Positions 52,890-61,131 of a DNA stretch of 64,000 bases are shown piece after piece. Origin of the DNA: an uncultured Sphingomonadales bacterium. GTDB taxonomy: Bacteria > Pseudomonadota > Alphaproteobacteria > Sphingomonadales > Sphingomonadaceae. The stretch covers positions 248,001 through 312,000 of the forward strand of contig CAIMDB010000028.1 of NCBI GenBank assembly GCA_903839675.1, written 5' to 3'. The notes under the pieces were generated by a model, which saw only the letters and a program-made list of their open reading frames with translations, was not told where the DNA came from and searched no databases. How positions within the stretch are numbered: the stretch's first letter is position 1; every line of letters starts with the position of its first letter. A program made the position numbers and the translations under genes.

Positions 52890-54284
52890 ATGACCAGCAA
52901 GACGTCCTCGCATCAGATCGCGCACCTTTCCGAAGCAGAAGCCTTTTTCAAGGCCCATCCGGAGGTCGACGCCATCGACATCATCTTCACCAATATGTGC
53001 GGCGTGCCGCGCGGCAAGCGGCTGCGCGCGCATGAAGTGCTGGGTGTTTACAAAGAAGGCCGCTTCCTGCCTGGCTCTGCCGTCATCGTTGATATTACCG
53101 GGCGCGACACCGAAGAGACAGGCCTCGTCTGGGAAGATGGCGATGCCGACAGGCGCATCCATCCGATCCCCGGCACGCTCGTGCCGACCCCTTGGGCCGG
53201 GCCAAATGCCGCGCAGTTCCTGACCGGCTTTTATGAGCTGGACGGCACACCCAATGATCTTGACCCGCGCCATGTGCTGGGGCGCGTGATCGACCGGCTG
53301 GCAGGGCATGGCCTGACGCCCGACGTTGCGGTGGAACTGGAATTCTATCTGGTCGATGCCAAGCGCGGCAAAGATGGTCGCCCAACGCCTGCCCGCTCGC
53401 CCTCGTCAGGCGAAACGCCGCACGACATTCAGGTCTATGGTCTGGCCGAGATGGAGGACTTCCGGCCCTTCTTTGATGATCTTTATGCCTGTGCTGCCGC
53501 GCAGAACCTACCGCTGGAAGCCGCCATTTCAGAATATGCGCCGGGCCAGTTCGAAATGACGCTCGCGCACAAGGCAGATGCCCTGCAGGCCTGTGATGAT
53601 GCCATCATGCACAAGCGCATGGTGAAGGCGATTGCGCAGAAGCATGGCATGGAAGCGACCTTCATGGCCAAGCCATTTGAACATAGCGCCGGCAATGGCA
53701 TGCATCTGCATGCCTCAATGCTCGACGCGTCGGGCAAGAACGCTTTTGCCAGCGAAGACCCGGAAGGGACGCCGCTCTTGCGTCACGCCATTGCCGGCAT
53801 GCAGGCCACCATCGCTGATGCCTTCCTGATCTTTGCGCCCAACGCCAACAGCTACCGGCGTTTCAAGGCGAACAGCTATGCGCCGGTTGCGCCGACCTGG
53901 GGCGTCAACAACCGCACGGTCAGCTTCCGCGTGACAGCAGGGCCACCGGCCAGCCGCCATGTGGAACACCGGATCGGCGGCGCGGATGCCAACCCCTATC
54001 TTGCGATGGCCGCGATGCTGGCGGGCATGTGCCACGGGATCGAGCACAAGCTGGACCCCGGCGCGCCTGTTGTCGGCAATGGCTATGAAGCCGTGACCAC
54101 AGCCCCTCCCATGCCAACCAACTGGTTTGCCGCACTCGACCGGTTCAGCGGGTCAGAGGTGATGAAGGAACTTCTGGGCGCCCGCTTTGTCGAGATGTTT
54201 GGCATCGTGAAGCAGACCGAGATGGAACGCTTCTTCGGGGCCGTGCCCGATCTTGATTACGCTTGGTATCTGCGGACGGCTTAG
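52890..54284 (+). CDS. Second glutamine synthetase-like protein (PuuA-like)
   Basis: 464 residues with IDIIFTNMCGVPRGKRLRAHEVL, VAVELEFYLVD, EAAISEYAPGQFEMTLAHK, GNGMHLHASMLD and the VEHRIGGADANPYLAMAAML block. It is a clear paralog of the protein at 47254-48603, of the same gamma-glutamylamine synthetase branch. ATG at 52890 (AAGG 7 nt upstream) is preferred to a GTG at 52845 that would add 15 residues. The paralogs could take different amines, or one could be regulatory. Diverges from the CYTH-CHAD gene. Confidence 0.85.
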   Translation: MTSKTSSHQIAHLSEAEAFFKAHPEVDAIDIIFTNMCGVPRGKRLRAHEVLGVYKEGRFLPGSAVIVDITGRDTEETGLVWEDGDADRRIHPIPGTLVPTPWAGPNAAQFLTGFYELDGTPNDLDPRHVLGRVIDRLAGHGLTPDVAVELEFYLVDAKRGKDGRPTPARSPSSGETPHDIQVYGLAEMEDFRPFFDDLYACAAAQNLPLEAAISEYAPGQFEMTLAHKADALQACDDAIMHKRMVKAIAQKHGMEATFMAKPFEHSAGNGMHLHASMLDASGKNAFASEDPEGTPLLRHAIAGMQATIADAFLIFAPNANSYRRFKANSYAPVAPTWGVNNRTVSFRVTAGPPASRHVEHRIGGADANPYLAMAAMLAGMCHGIEHKLDPGAPVVGNGYEAVTTAPPMPTNWFAALDRFSGSEVMKELLGARFVEMFGIVKQTEMERFFGAVPDLDYAWYLRTA

Positions 54285-54320
54285 GCGTCGCGGAAAAATC
54301 CAAATTTGGCGCAGTTTCAG

Positions 54321-54468
54321 CGTCGCCCCGTGCTCGACACGGGGCTTGGCTACCTATGTCCGGTTTCCGCCCCGAGTTTGCCAGGTACCACTGATCCTAC
54401 ATGTCAGGCACTACGCCAAGCGAGACAGTGCAAGATAAGCCAAGCCCCGTGTCGAGCACGGGGCGACG
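54321..54468. repeat. Perfect 31-bp inverted repeat, REPIN-like (family B)
   Basis: Arms 54321-54351 and 54438-54468 are exact reverse complements over 31 bp, spaced by 86 bp. Each arm itself folds as a hairpin, GCCCCGTG-CTCGA-CACGGGGC. This differs from the two family A repeats elsewhere in the window. It begins 37 nt after the stop of the second glutamine-synthetase-like gene. Confidence 0.85.
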
Positions 54469-54509
54469 GAGAGCTTCCTTGGGTTCTGGTGACCTGTTGA
54501 AACCGCGCC

Positions 54510-54575
54510 TCAGCGCTTTGGCGCGCGGGTCGCGAACAGGTTTTCAAGCACGCGCAGAATGGCGAGCATATGCAT
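54510..54575 (-). CDS. Possible 21-residue small protein
   Basis: A short minus-strand frame begins ATG at 54575 and ends TGA at 54510, encoding MHMLAILRVLENLFATRAPK-R. It is amphipathic (hydrophobic at start, basic at end) and preceded by GAGAG but no strong ribosome site. I do not recognise it and it may be non-coding. It lies in the 573-bp gap between the second glutamine-synthetase-like gene and glnK. Confidence 0.2.
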   Translation of the reverse strand: MHMLAILRVLENLFATRAPKR

Positions 54576-54809
54576 GGGACGTCTCTCATCTTTTTGATGT
54601 TTTGTGCGGCATGCCCGAAAAGAGGCACCGCCGTCAGAGCCTGAGATAGACGGTTTTCTGCCAATTCTCAATTCAAAGGTTAATTTTGCCTAAATTTCAG
54701 GCAATTTCGCAACGCTGCTGTTGAATCAGGCAGACCTTTTGATGCTTTGTGACGCCTGCGAGACACGTCGCGTATCATTATTCCCCGAAAAGCGCCCTAC
54801 TCCCGATTC

Positions 54810-54825
54810 TGGCACGGCAATTGCG
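54810..54825 (+). promoter_or_regulatory. Sigma-54 (RpoN) promoter of glnK-amtB
   Basis: TGGCACG-GCAA-TTGCG matches the -24/-12 consensus TGGCACG-N4-TTGCW at all but the final base. It lies 33 nt before the glnK start codon, so the mRNA would start near 54836. This is the usual nitrogen-controlled (NtrC-dependent) promoter of this operon; the NtrC sites further upstream could not be assigned. Confidence 0.85.
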
Positions 54826-54857
54826 GAGGACTTCCTGACCAATTCCAAGGGGGTCCA

Positions 54858-55196
54858 ATGAAACTGATCATCGCAATCATTAAACCGTTCAAGCTGGACG
54901 ACGTTCGCGAAGCGCTCACCGCGCTTGGCGTGTCCGGCATGACGATCACCGAAGTCAAAGGCTTCGGCCGCCAAAAAGGCCAGACCGAGATTTATCGCGG
55001 AGCCGAATACTCGACCAACATGGTGCCCAAGGTGAAGGTGGAAGTCGCCTGCGACGACGCCATTGCCGACCGTGCGCTTGAGGCCATTCAGCAAGCCGCC
55101 AACACCGGCTCCATCGGTGATGGCAAGATCTTCATGCTCGAACTCAACGCGGCGGTCCGTATCCGCACGGGTGAGACGGGCGCGGTCGCACTCTAA
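54858..55196 (+). CDS. glnK: Nitrogen regulatory protein P-II (GlnK)
   Basis: 112 residues, standard length. MKLIIAIIKPFKLDDVREALTALGVSGMTITEVKGFGRQKG and the T-loop with Tyr51 (YRGAEYS), the uridylylation site, then GDGKIFMLELNAAVRIRTGETGAVAL. It reports nitrogen status and blocks the AmtB channel when unmodified. AAGGGGG precedes the ATG; amtB follows after 17 nt; a sigma-54 promoter is located upstream. Confidence 0.96.
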   Translation: MKLIIAIIKPFKLDDVREALTALGVSGMTITEVKGFGRQKGQTEIYRGAEYSTNMVPKVKVEVACDDAIADRALEAIQQAANTGSIGDGKIFMLELNAAVRIRTGETGAVAL

Positions 55197-55213
55197 CGAA
55201 AAGCAGGGGACAT

Positions 55214-56620
55214 ATGACCAGACTCAACAAATGGATTGCAGGGGCCGCGACGATGCTCGCAACTGCCCCTGCCTTTGCGCAGGACGGGCCGATCAAGGCA
55301 CCGACTGCTGAACAAATGGCCGGCATGGTCGACAAGGGCGACACCACCTGGATGCTCGTTTCGTCGGCGCTCGTGCTGCTCATGTCGATCCCGGCGCTCG
55401 CGCTTTTCTACGGCGGCCTTGTCCGCACGAAGAACATGCTGAGCCTCCTCATGCAGGTCTTCATGATCGTGTCGATCGCGGCCCTCGTCTGGGTCAGCTG
55501 GGGCTATACCCTCGCCTTTACAAGCGGCACGCCCTTCATCGGTAGCCTGTCCAAATTGTTCCTTCAGGGCGTTGATGCAACCACGGTTGCGGCGACCTTC
55601 TCGAACAATGTCTACATCCCGGAATACGCGTTCGTTGTGTTCCAGATGACCTTTGCCTGCATCACCCCGGCGCTGATCGTCGGTGCCTTTGCGGAGCGCG
55701 TGAAGTTTGCGCCGCTGATGCTGTTCGTGGTCGCTTGGTTGACGGTCGTCTACTTCCCGATTGCGCACATGGTTTGGTATTGGGCCGGCCCAGACTTCCT
55801 GGTCGATGCTCCTGCTGACATGGGCTATCTGTGGGGCATGGGCGCACTGGACTTTGCCGGTGGCACCGTGGTTCACATCAACGCCGGGATCGCAGGCCTT
55901 GTTGGCTGCATCATGATCGGCAAGCGCATCGGTTACGGCAAAGAAGCCACGCCGCCGCACTCGCTCACCATGACGATGATCGGCGCTTCGCTTCTGTGGG
56001 TGGGCTGGTTCGGCTTCAACGCCGGTTCCAACCTTGAAGCCAACGGCCTTGCGGCTCTGGCCTTCATCAACACCTTCGTTGCGACAGCTGCTGCCGCTGT
56101 CGCCTGGGCGCTGGTTGAACAGCTCCACCATGGTCGTCCGTCGCTCCTCGGCGCTGTGACGGGTGCGGTTGCGGGTCTTGTCGCCATCACCCCGGCTTCG
56201 GGCTTTGCAGCCCCGATGACGTCGATCCTCATCGGCCTCGTCGTCTCGCCGGTCTGCTACCTGTTCGTCGCAGTTGTGAAGAACAAGCTGAAGTATGACG
56301 ACACGCTCGACGTGTTCGGCGTGCACTGCGTCGGCGGTATCGTCGGTGCTCTCGCGACAGGCATTGTGGCTGACCCGGCTTTGGGCGGTCAGGGCTGGAT
56401 CGACTACACCGTCTTCCCGGCTGTCGCTGGCGAATACGACATGGCCGGACAGGTCATCACTCAGGCCAAGGCCGTCATCCTGACGCTGCTCTGGTCGGGG
56501 ATTGGCTCTGCTGTCCTCTTCTTCATCCTCGACAAGACCATCGGTCTCCGCCCGTCGGAAGATGCCGAACGCGAAGGTCTCGATCTGTCGAGCCACGGGG
56601 AACGTGCCTACAACTACTAA
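55214..56620 (+). CDS. amtB: Ammonium transporter AmtB
   Basis: 468 residues with an N-terminal signal (to AFAQ), eleven membrane helices and the Amt hallmarks: FYGGLVRTKNMLS, IAHMVWYWAGPDF (first pore His), GTVVHINAGIAGLV and DVFGVHCVGGIVGALATG (second pore His). It conducts ammonium across the inner membrane and is gated by GlnK, encoded just upstream. A terminator lies about 90 nt after the stop. Confidence 0.96.
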   Translation: MTRLNKWIAGAATMLATAPAFAQDGPIKAPTAEQMAGMVDKGDTTWMLVSSALVLLMSIPALALFYGGLVRTKNMLSLLMQVFMIVSIAALVWVSWGYTLAFTSGTPFIGSLSKLFLQGVDATTVAATFSNNVYIPEYAFVVFQMTFACITPALIVGAFAERVKFAPLMLFVVAWLTVVYFPIAHMVWYWAGPDFLVDAPADMGYLWGMGALDFAGGTVVHINAGIAGLVGCIMIGKRIGYGKEATPPHSLTMTMIGASLLWVGWFGFNAGSNLEANGLAALAFINTFVATAAAAVAWALVEQLHHGRPSLLGAVTGAVAGLVAITPASGFAAPMTSILIGLVVSPVCYLFVAVVKNKLKYDDTLDVFGVHCVGGIVGALATGIVADPALGGQGWIDYTVFPAVAGEYDMAGQVITQAKAVILTLLWSGIGSAVLFFILDKTIGLRPSEDAEREGLDLSSHGERAYNY

Positions 56621-56710
56621 GGCCACCCGTTACCAAGCTTGGGGTCCGTCCCGCTCCTCTCCTGAAAAGGGAAGGATCCCCTCCCCAGGTTCCTCCTGCG
56701 AACCTTACTG

Positions 56711-56743
56711 GGCCGGCAAGGAAACTTGCCGGCCTCTCTTTTT
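56711..56743 (+). terminator. Rho-independent terminator after amtB
   Basis: GGCCGGCAAG-GAAA-CTTGCCGGCC is a perfect 10-bp hairpin with a GNRA-type tetraloop, followed by TCTCTTTTT. It closes the glnK-amtB operon. Confidence 0.88.
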
Positions 56744-56924
56744 GCCGAAAATTTGTGCAGCGCAACATTTCGTGTGTGTTGCCAACAACTTGTGACTTGC
56801 CGGACACGCCATCCCGAAAATGCCGCCGTCTATTGCGAAGGGGATTGGCAATATGACAATTTTAAGGCATTAGCGCCTTCAAGCGGTCAAGCCGCAAGAA
56901 ATACAAAGCTCCGCGGGAGAGGAG

Positions 56925-56960
56925 AAAAAGGGTCGCCGGGGTTTCCCCGCGACCCTTTTT
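56925..56960. terminator. Bidirectional-looking terminator before the TonB-dependent receptor gene end
   Basis: AAAAAGGGTCGCCGGGG-TTT-CCCCG-CGACCCTTTTT makes a long stem flanked by A- and T-runs, so it can act on both strands. It lies 27 nt after the stop of the minus-strand receptor gene, and about 180 nt past the amtB terminator. The 180 bp between the two stems hold no convincing gene; a short plus-strand transcript ending here is possible. Confidence 0.8.
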
Positions 56961-56986
56961 AATGCCTGCAATACGGGCAATCCCGA

Positions 56987-59002
56987 TCAGTTTAGCCGAA
57001 GACCGAACCATAAGGTGCGCGGTGCCGCGCGTTCGATGACGCCGGTTGCGCTGATCGCTGTTTCGACGCGGGCGTCGGTTACATTCTCGCCGCGCACGAA
57101 CAGCGACATCCGATCCGTCACCGGCAGCACCGCCACGGCATCCAGCGTCAGCGCGTCGTTCAGACGGCGGCTGTTTGAATCATCTTCAAACTGGGCAGAG
57201 ACATAGCGCAACGTTGTGGACAGGCCCCGCCAGCCGAGCGTCCCGCTCGCTGTGTGCGCAGGCACCTGTGCCGGACGAAGACCATCCAGCGCCGCCGCCC
57301 TGCCCGATCCGCTGATGCGGGCATCGCTATAGGCATAGCTCGCCGCCAGCCGCCAATCGCCGCGCTCGATCCGGGCGTCGAGCTCTAGGCCGTTGCTGCG
57401 GACAGCATCAATGTTCACGCGCTGGCGATAGGCCCCGGAGACAAAGCCCACACCGGGGAACGTGCCGGGCCCTTGCGCCAGCGTGACATTGCCGATGGCG
57501 TCGGTCAGCTTGTTGGTAAAGGCCGTCGCGCGGAGCGACACGCCCTCAGCAGGCGTCAGGTCGATGCCAAGTTCGGCCCCCTTCATCCGCTCTGGCGCAA
57601 GCGCGGGATTGGCCGCCGTGGCATCCGCGCCCACGCGGAACGGGCGATAGAGTTCATTGAGCGTCGGCAGACGCCAGCCGAGATAGGCCGCCGCCCTGAG
57701 CGTGACGATGCCCGCCTCATAAGCAAGGCCAGCCCGCGCCGTTGGTTCCCAGCCCTGCCGGTCCGGCGCCAGTTCGTTGCGGATGCTGGCCCCGGTCGCC
57801 AGCGTGCGTTCGACCAAGCGGCCATCGCGGATCCACCAGCGATCGGCACGCACGCCACCGGTCAGCGTCAGCGCCTCCAGCTTGGCGGAGAGCTCGGCAA
57901 AGGCACCCGCGGTATCGCTCTGCCCACCGGCCTCGCGGATGCGCGTCGGCTTGCCTGCGACATAGGTGAAGAGCTCGTTGGTCTCGCCCGTCGTCCGTCG
58001 GACATCAGCACCCAATCGCAGCTCAACCGCTTCCCCCAAAGGCGGGCGGATTTCCAGCCGCCCACCTAGCCCCGTCGACGGAACATTATACTGATCGACC
58101 GACTGGGTAACGGTCGTCCGCGTCGCATCGACGGCCACCGCCCGGCTCGTGAACTTGCGCATCTGGACATAGCCCAGTGCCTGCACACCCCAGCGCCCCT
58201 TATGGACGAGCCGCACGCTGGCATCAGCCCCATCCCCGCCATTTTCGGACAGGATCGTCCCGCGTTCCCGCCGGTCGGTAAAGCCCATGACAGACGCCTG
58301 AAGCTCAGTCTGTGCATCCAGAGATGCGACGCCACGTGCCGTCAGTGTCGCCTGCTCATAGGGAGCCGCAATGTCTGCTGTGCCGCGTCGGGCGGCCACG
58401 ATGGGGATGAAGCCATTACCCCGCGCATAGGTCGCAGAGAGGAAGCCAAAGCCTTGGCCAAGCTTGCCGGACAGCATCGCGCTGCCGTCAACACTCGCGC
58501 GGCTGCCATAGGCCATGCTGCCGGTGAGCCTCTGACCCGAACCGACGCTTTCCATCTCAATGGTGCCTGCCAACGCCCCTGACCCGTAAGTGCCGGACCC
58601 GCCCCCCCGCGTGACGCGGACGCTGCCAAGGCGTTCCGGCGCATAGGCCGGCCAAGTGATCCAGCCGCCAAAGGGGTCGCTCTGCGGCACCCCATCGAGC
58701 ACCAGCAAGGCGCGGCTCGACGCATTGCCACCAAGGCCCCGCAAGGTCGCGCCCTGGCTGGTCGCATTGGCCGAGCGGGCGTCGCTGCGCCGGAACTGGG
58801 TGAGCCCCGCCACATCACGCAAGACATCCTCAATCCGGCCGGATGCCGTCGCGACGATCCGGTCGCGGTCGACCACGGCCACGTCATAGGCGCTCTCACC
58901 GATGGAGGCGGGCAGCGGCTGGCCAGTGACGACGATCTCCTCCTCGGCAAGCGCAGGCGTGGCAAAGAGAAGGGCGGTAGAAGCGAGCAGACGTGGTTTC
59001 AT
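56987..59002 (-). CDS. TonB-dependent outer-membrane receptor (BtuB/siderophore type)
   Basis: 671 residues: signal peptide MKPRLLASTALLFATPALA; a TonB box-like EEIVVTGQPLP; plug domain (about 30-150, SGRIEDVLRDVAGLTQFRR...GLGGNASSRALLVLDGVPQSDPFGGW); then a 22-strand barrel ending in an aromatic-rich RTLWFGLRLN. Substrate could be cobalamin, a siderophore or another nutrient; no riboswitch or Fur box is visible and only 45 bp separate it from the GFA gene upstream. ATG at 59002 chosen because the signal peptide starts there. Confidence 0.9.
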   Translation of the reverse strand: MKPRLLASTALLFATPALAEEEIVVTGQPLPASIGESAYDVAVVDRDRIVATASGRIEDVLRDVAGLTQFRRSDARSANATSQGATLRGLGGNASSRALLVLDGVPQSDPFGGWITWPAYAPERLGSVRVTRGGGSGTYGSGALAGTIEMESVGSGQRLTGSMAYGSRASVDGSAMLSGKLGQGFGFLSATYARGNGFIPIVAARRGTADIAAPYEQATLTARGVASLDAQTELQASVMGFTDRRERGTILSENGGDGADASVRLVHKGRWGVQALGYVQMRKFTSRAVAVDATRTTVTQSVDQYNVPSTGLGGRLEIRPPLGEAVELRLGADVRRTTGETNELFTYVAGKPTRIREAGGQSDTAGAFAELSAKLEALTLTGGVRADRWWIRDGRLVERTLATGASIRNELAPDRQGWEPTARAGLAYEAGIVTLRAAAYLGWRLPTLNELYRPFRVGADATAANPALAPERMKGAELGIDLTPAEGVSLRATAFTNKLTDAIGNVTLAQGPGTFPGVGFVSGAYRQRVNIDAVRSNGLELDARIERGDWRLAASYAYSDARISGSGRAAALDGLRPAQVPAHTASGTLGWRGLSTTLRYVSAQFEDDSNSRRLNDALTLDAVAVLPVTDRMSLFVRGENVTDARVETAISATGVIERAAPRTLWFGLRLN

Positions 59003-59056
59003 GGCCTGCATGTGGCAGTGCCAGCCGCAACATTAAAGGGGCAAGGTGGCGCTTTT

Positions 59057-59464
59057 CTATCCCGGCCAGCGATCATGCACCGGAAGATCGGTCGGCAGGC
59101 GGTGCCAATCTTCGGCATCGCTCGCAAAGGCCGCGAACTCAGCGCCACCGAAATCATCCTGAATGGCGAGGCTGCCCGCCTTGAGGATGACGCCCTGAGG
59201 GAACCCCGGCGCGCGGGTGAAAAGATGCGTGCCGCAGTTCGGGCAGAATTCCCTCGTCACCGCGCCGTCTATGTCTTGGCGGGTGAAGCCCTTCACCTCG
59301 CCCTTGGTCACTGCAAAGCCCTCATTGAGCACGGCCATGCCGATGACCGGTCCACCGCCGGAGACGTAGCGGCATTCGCGGCAATAGCATTCAAACTTCA
59401 TGAAGCCCGGCCCTTCGGCCCGATAGTGCACATCCCCGCAATAGCAGCGTCCGGTGATCGTCAT
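59057..59464 (-). CDS. GFA-family zinc protein
   Basis: 135 residues. The Gfa zinc pattern is visible: Cys7 and Cys9 (CYC), Cys26, Cys28 and Cys31 (CYCREC), and Cys74/Cys77 (CPNC). Named for glutathione-dependent formaldehyde-activating enzyme, though most members are of unknown role. It lies 12 nt after the maleylacetoacetate isomerase gene on the same strand, and glutathione chemistry would be a shared theme; this is inference. Confidence 0.88.
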   Translation of the reverse strand: MTITGRCYCGDVHYRAEGPGFMKFECYCRECRYVSGGGPVIGMAVLNEGFAVTKGEVKGFTRQDIDGAVTREFCPNCGTHLFTRAPGFPQGVILKAGSLAIQDDFGGAEFAAFASDAEDWHRLPTDLPVHDRWPG

Positions 59465-59476
59465 GAGAGTCTCCTG

Positions 59477-60118
59477 TCAGTCATAGCGCGTCGGCCTCAC
59501 GGCGTCAGGATGGGCACGGGCGAACGGCTCCAATGCGGTTGCCCGCGCATCAATGGCGACGAGTGTCGGAAAGGCATCGAGCGATGTTGCGACCCGCCTT
59601 GCATTGGCCATTTGTGGCACGAGGAAGACGTCCGCCAGGCCCGGTGCATCGCCCGACAGGAACGGCTTGGCGGGATCGGCCATCGCTTCAAGCGCTGTAA
59701 ACCCCTCGACGATCCAATGACGTGCCCATTGGTCGATGGCGTCCTGCGATTGCCCCAGTTCCGTCTTCAGATATTTGAGGATGCGCAGATTGTTGATCGG
59801 ATGGATGTCCGCTGCGATGACCATCGCTTTGGCCAATTCCGCTGCCCGCGCGACCGCGTCCGCCGGTATCAGCCGGGGCTCCGCATAGGTGGCGTCCAGC
59901 CAGTCGATGATCGCAAGGCTCTGCGTCAGCCGTAGCTCGCCGACCTCCAGCATCGGCACGAACCCTTGCGGATTGCGCGCCACATAATCGGGCGCGCGCT
60001 GTTCGCCATGGAGAAGGCTGGTGTCGATGGCCTGATAAGCCACTCCCTTGAGATTAAGCGCAATCCGCACCCGATAAGCCGCCGAAGACCGCCAATAATC
60101 ATAGAGCCGAACGGTCAT
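59477..60118 (-). CDS. maiA: Maleylacetoacetate isomerase (zeta-class GST)
   Basis: 213 residues starting MTVRLYDYWRSSAAYRVRIALN, where the paired serines (11, 12) bind glutathione; GFVPMLEVGELRLTQSLAIIDWL and GDAPGLADVFLVPQMANARR complete the GST fold. It isomerises maleyl- to fumarylacetoacetate in tyrosine/homogentisate or gentisate-type breakdown. No homogentisate dioxygenase or FAH is adjacent here, but an FAH-family protein is in the catabolic operon at the left end of the window. Start overlaps the preceding cytochrome stop (ATGA). Confidence 0.9.
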   Translation of the reverse strand: MTVRLYDYWRSSAAYRVRIALNLKGVAYQAIDTSLLHGEQRAPDYVARNPQGFVPMLEVGELRLTQSLAIIDWLDATYAEPRLIPADAVARAAELAKAMVIAADIHPINNLRILKYLKTELGQSQDAIDQWARHWIVEGFTALEAMADPAKPFLSGDAPGLADVFLVPQMANARRVATSLDAFPTLVAIDARATALEPFARAHPDAVRPTRYD

Positions 60119-61131
60119 TTCATCTCTCTGATCCATTGGCTGACCAGCGCGACGCCTTCTTCATGCGTCATAGAACGGCTCAGTTCCGGCATGGCGATAC
60201 CAGGTTCGGTGCTCGCCATGCGTGCGACGAGATAGGACGCCGCAGGGTCCCCCGGCTTGATCGCAAAGTCGAGCCCGACACTGCCGCGCCCTGCGGCGGT
60301 GGGGCGCTTGCCAATGCCAAGGTTGGTGTCAGCCGGTTGGTCCCAATCAAGCCAAAGCCCGGACGTGTCGGCAGGTCCCGCCTTGTTGTGGCAATGGCCG
60401 CAATTGGCATCCAGATAGGCCCGCGCGCGCAAGGCGACCGTTCCGGTTTCAGGCTTGTCCCAAACCGGCATGGGCCGCACGGCCTGCGGCTTGCCGCTGA
60501 GCAATCCGGCCTGCGCCAGCGCCTTTAACTGATGCCCGTCATCCAGATTGCGGACCTTGGGGCCAATCGGCGTCATGGCCGCGCCCGACACATGGCAGCC
60601 CTTGCACTGGTTGGCATTGGGCACAGCATAGCTGATGGTCCGCTTCTGCCCGTCCAAATGCGTCCAGCTGACGTCCATGCGCTGGCCTGCGCGTTTCAGC
60701 GTCGCTTCCGTCCCGTCCGCATTCCAGACATAGGGCAGCGCCACCCAGCCGCTGGCCCGGTGAATGAGCAGACGCGTTTCGAGGATGTGCATATCCTTGT
60801 CGGGGCTGCGCATGTCTGCCGGATATCCAAAACTCTTGATGAGGACGGTTCCAACCGGAAAGTCGAGCAACCCGTCGCCCACTGCCTTCGCCTTCTTGCC
60901 CTTGGGCAGGTGCATGAAGCGGAACTTCATCGAATAATCGGAGAAGAGCGGGGTGTTGAGATGATAGGGGACGACTCCCGGCGCGGGCGTCTTGCCATCC
61001 ACCAGCAGACCGAAATCCTGCAACCTCGGCGGCAGCGCGTCGCTCAGGATCAACGCTTCGTTGACCTGTGGTGACGGGCTGGCGCTGACCAGCCCCACCC
61101 ACGCAGCGGCCATCACGACCGCCCGCTTCAC
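60115..61131 (-). CDS. Exported diheme-type c-type cytochrome (SO2930 family)
   Basis: 338 residues. Signal at the N-terminus (RAVVMAAAWVGLVSAS), and two CxxCH heme motifs, CKGCH (near residue 170) and CGHCH (near residue 245). The N-terminal half (PYHLNTPLFSDYSMKFRFMHLPKG, ILETRLLIH) fits a family named after Shewanella SO2930 and found with a parallel beta-helix partner. GTG at 61131, overlapping the beta-helix gene's stop (GTGA), marks the two as a pair. Probably periplasmic; electron partner unknown. Confidence 0.8.
   Translation of the reverse strand: MKRAVVMAAAWVGLVSASPSPQVNEALILSDALPPRLQDFGLLVDGKTPAPGVVPYHLNTPLFSDYSMKFRFMHLPKGKKAKAVGDGLLDFPVGTVLIKSFGYPADMRSPDKDMHILETRLLIHRASGWVALPYVWNADGTEATLKRAGQRMDVSWTHLDGQKRTISYAVPNANQCKGCHVSGAAMTPIGPKVRNLDDGHQLKALAQAGLLSGKPQAVRPMPVWDKPETGTVALRARAYLDANCGHCHNKAGPADTSGLWLDWDQPADTNLGIGKRPTAAGRGSVGLDFAIKPGDPAASYLVARMASTEPGIAMPELSRSMTHEEGVALVSQWIREMK

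Noticed and set aside
59003-59056. Cobalamin riboswitch or Fur box upstream of the TonB-dependent receptor
   Set aside because: The gap is about 50 bp and contains neither a B12-box nor a Fur-like palindrome.
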